Shown: in pieces, positions 4,920 to 5,388 of the stretch
How positions within the stretch are numbered: position 1 is the first letter of the stretch
Layout: the number at the start of each line of letters is the position of its first letter
Source: an uncultured Flavobacteriales bacterium
GTDB taxonomy: Bacteria > Bacteroidota > Bacteroidia > Flavobacteriales_E > Vicingaceae
Length of the DNA: 5,388 nt
Direction of reading: 5' to 3'
NCBI GenBank assembly: GCA_937925525.1
Contig: CALALS010000038.1
Location: 1-5,388 of the forward strand
Translations under genes and position numbers: made by a program
Notes under the pieces: model-generated
What the model was told of the DNA's origin: nothing
The model's input: the letters and a program-made list of their open reading frames with translations, nothing else
The model's database searches: none

Positions 4920-4966
4920 TACCGCTATTGTTAAAATTATTACCGGAAAGTTAAAAAATGTTACCG
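4920..4966. promoter_or_regulatory. three TACCG sites at exact 21-bp spacing, possible regulator-binding sites
   Basis: TACCG occurs at 4920, 4941 and 4962, in the 185-bp spacer between the divergent acetyltransferase and 5075 genes. A spacing of 21 bp is two DNA turns, so all three sites would face one side of the helix. The intervening bases are A/T-rich and only loosely similar. The inverse word CGGTA occurs once more at 5018-5022. The motif is short, so chance is possible. Confidence 0.3.
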
Positions 4967-5024
4967 AAAATGAAATGCACATACCTTTTGGCACAGGTGT
5001 TGCGTTATACCTAGTAGCGGTAAA

Positions 5025-5049
5025 CCTCTCCCGCAGGATTAAGCAGAGG
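5025..5049 (-). repeat. inverted diverged copy of the palindromic repeat, in the leader of the 5075 gene
   Basis: Read on the minus strand, this segment begins CCTCTGCTTAATC and ends GGGAGAGG. It aligns with hairpin C (CCTCTGCCTAATC ... GGCGGAGAG, 3808-3832) with only a few changes. Outer arms CCTCT/AGAGG plus an inner GC/GC can still pair with a 3-base bulge. It ends 25 bp before the ATG at 5075, so it may lie in that gene's promoter or leader. Confidence 0.55.
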
Positions 5050-5074
5050 ATTGTATAACTTAAATTTAAAAGTT

Positions 5075-5388
5075 ATGAAACGTAAACAAGAAAATTTACT
5101 GTCTATGTACTTAGCAGTAAATAAGGTGCTACAAGATAATAGCACAGTGTGGAACAGTGTAGCGGTAATGAATACTGCGGTGGGTAATTTTACAGCCAAC
5201 TTGGTTGCGCTGCGTAAAGTTATAGATGCGCAAACAAAATCCATAACGGGTTATGCTAAAGACAAGCGTAAAGCTTTGATAGAAATGGCTGATAAAGCGC
5301 TTGAAGTGAGAGCAGCTATATTTGCTTATGCAGATACGCTGAATAATAATACACTGAAAGATCGTGTGAGATACAGCAGAAGCAAGCT
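5075..5388 (+). CDS. conserved Bacteroidota protein of unknown function, 3' end beyond window
   Basis: An open frame from ATG at 5075 to the right edge (104 codons plus 2 bases, no stop). The protein starts MKRKQENLLSMYLAVNKVL, has no signal peptide and is mostly helical, with polar and alanine-rich helices (NTAVGNFTANLVALRKVIDAQT at 33-54, interrupted by turns). AKDKRKALIEMADKALEVRA and FAYADTLNNNTL follow. This closely resembles a protein type common in Bacteroidota (K.K.ENKLSMYLAV..VL at the start, KDK..LR..LI.KAL.VA.A..AYA in the middle) for which I know no function. The leader holds an inverted repeat, AACTT/AAGTT (5057-5074), directly against the start codon, and a copy of the palindromic repeat. 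The gene is divergent from the acetyltransferase. It is cut by the window edge, not broken. Confidence 0.85.
   Translation, partial: MKRKQENLLSMYLAVNKVLQDNSTVWNSVAVMNTAVGNFTANLVALRKVIDAQTKSITGYAKDKRKALIEMADKALEVRAAIFAYADTLNNNTLKDRVRYSRSK

Noticed and set aside
4837..5058. Plus-strand reading frame of 73 codons
   Set aside because: It starts antisense inside the acetyltransferase gene and crosses the intergenic repeat; no coding signs.
5011..5244. Minus-strand reading frame of 77 codons
   Set aside because: Antisense to the clear gene starting at 5075.

Overview
The window looks like chromosomal DNA from a member of the Bacteroidota. The evidence is the low G+C content, the short signal peptides ending in SQ or AQ, the near absence of Shine-Dalgarno sequences, a good Bacteroidota-type promoter (TTTG, 19 bp, TACATTTG) at 2865-2895, and a cluster of CCTCTCC/GGAGAGG hairpin repeats between genes. 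Genus cannot be told. No tRNA, rRNA, CRISPR array, transposase or integrase was seen.

Layout, left to right. Positions 1-244 are a perfect 63-bp tandem repeat (3.9 copies), itself built from nine degenerate heptamers and probably non-coding. Positions 340-1802 (minus strand) hold a tight two-gene operon that is very A+T-rich. The first gene encodes a two-helix membrane protein with a coiled coil and a possible winged-helix C-terminus. The second, 2 bp downstream, encodes a TIR-family protein of the CAP12/Pycsar-effector type. This pair is the most interesting content: it resembles an anti-phage NADase effector with a membrane partner, but no cyclic-nucleotide synthase is present.

Positions 1989-2516 (minus) encode a small secreted protein of unknown function. 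A 405-bp divergent spacer follows, carrying the promoter for a two-gene plus-strand unit (2922-3619) encoding a secreted or membrane protein and a 62-aa single-helix membrane protein. That unit ends in a probable intrinsic terminator at 3647-3675, followed by a 180-bp cluster of palindromic repeats. Two of its hairpins differ by a compensatory base-pair change.

Positions 3900-4385 (plus) encode a secreted protein with two copies of a short surface-protein repeat. It converges, with 9 bp between stops, on a GNAT acetyltransferase of the phosphinothricin-acetyltransferase type (4395-4889, minus). The last gene, 5075 to the right edge, is the start of a Bacteroidota protein of unknown function. 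Its leader holds another, inverted, copy of the hairpin repeat and three TACCG sites spaced exactly 21 bp apart.

Apart from the TIR/membrane pair and the 2922-3619 pair, the genes look like independent accessory or housekeeping units and show no common pathway.
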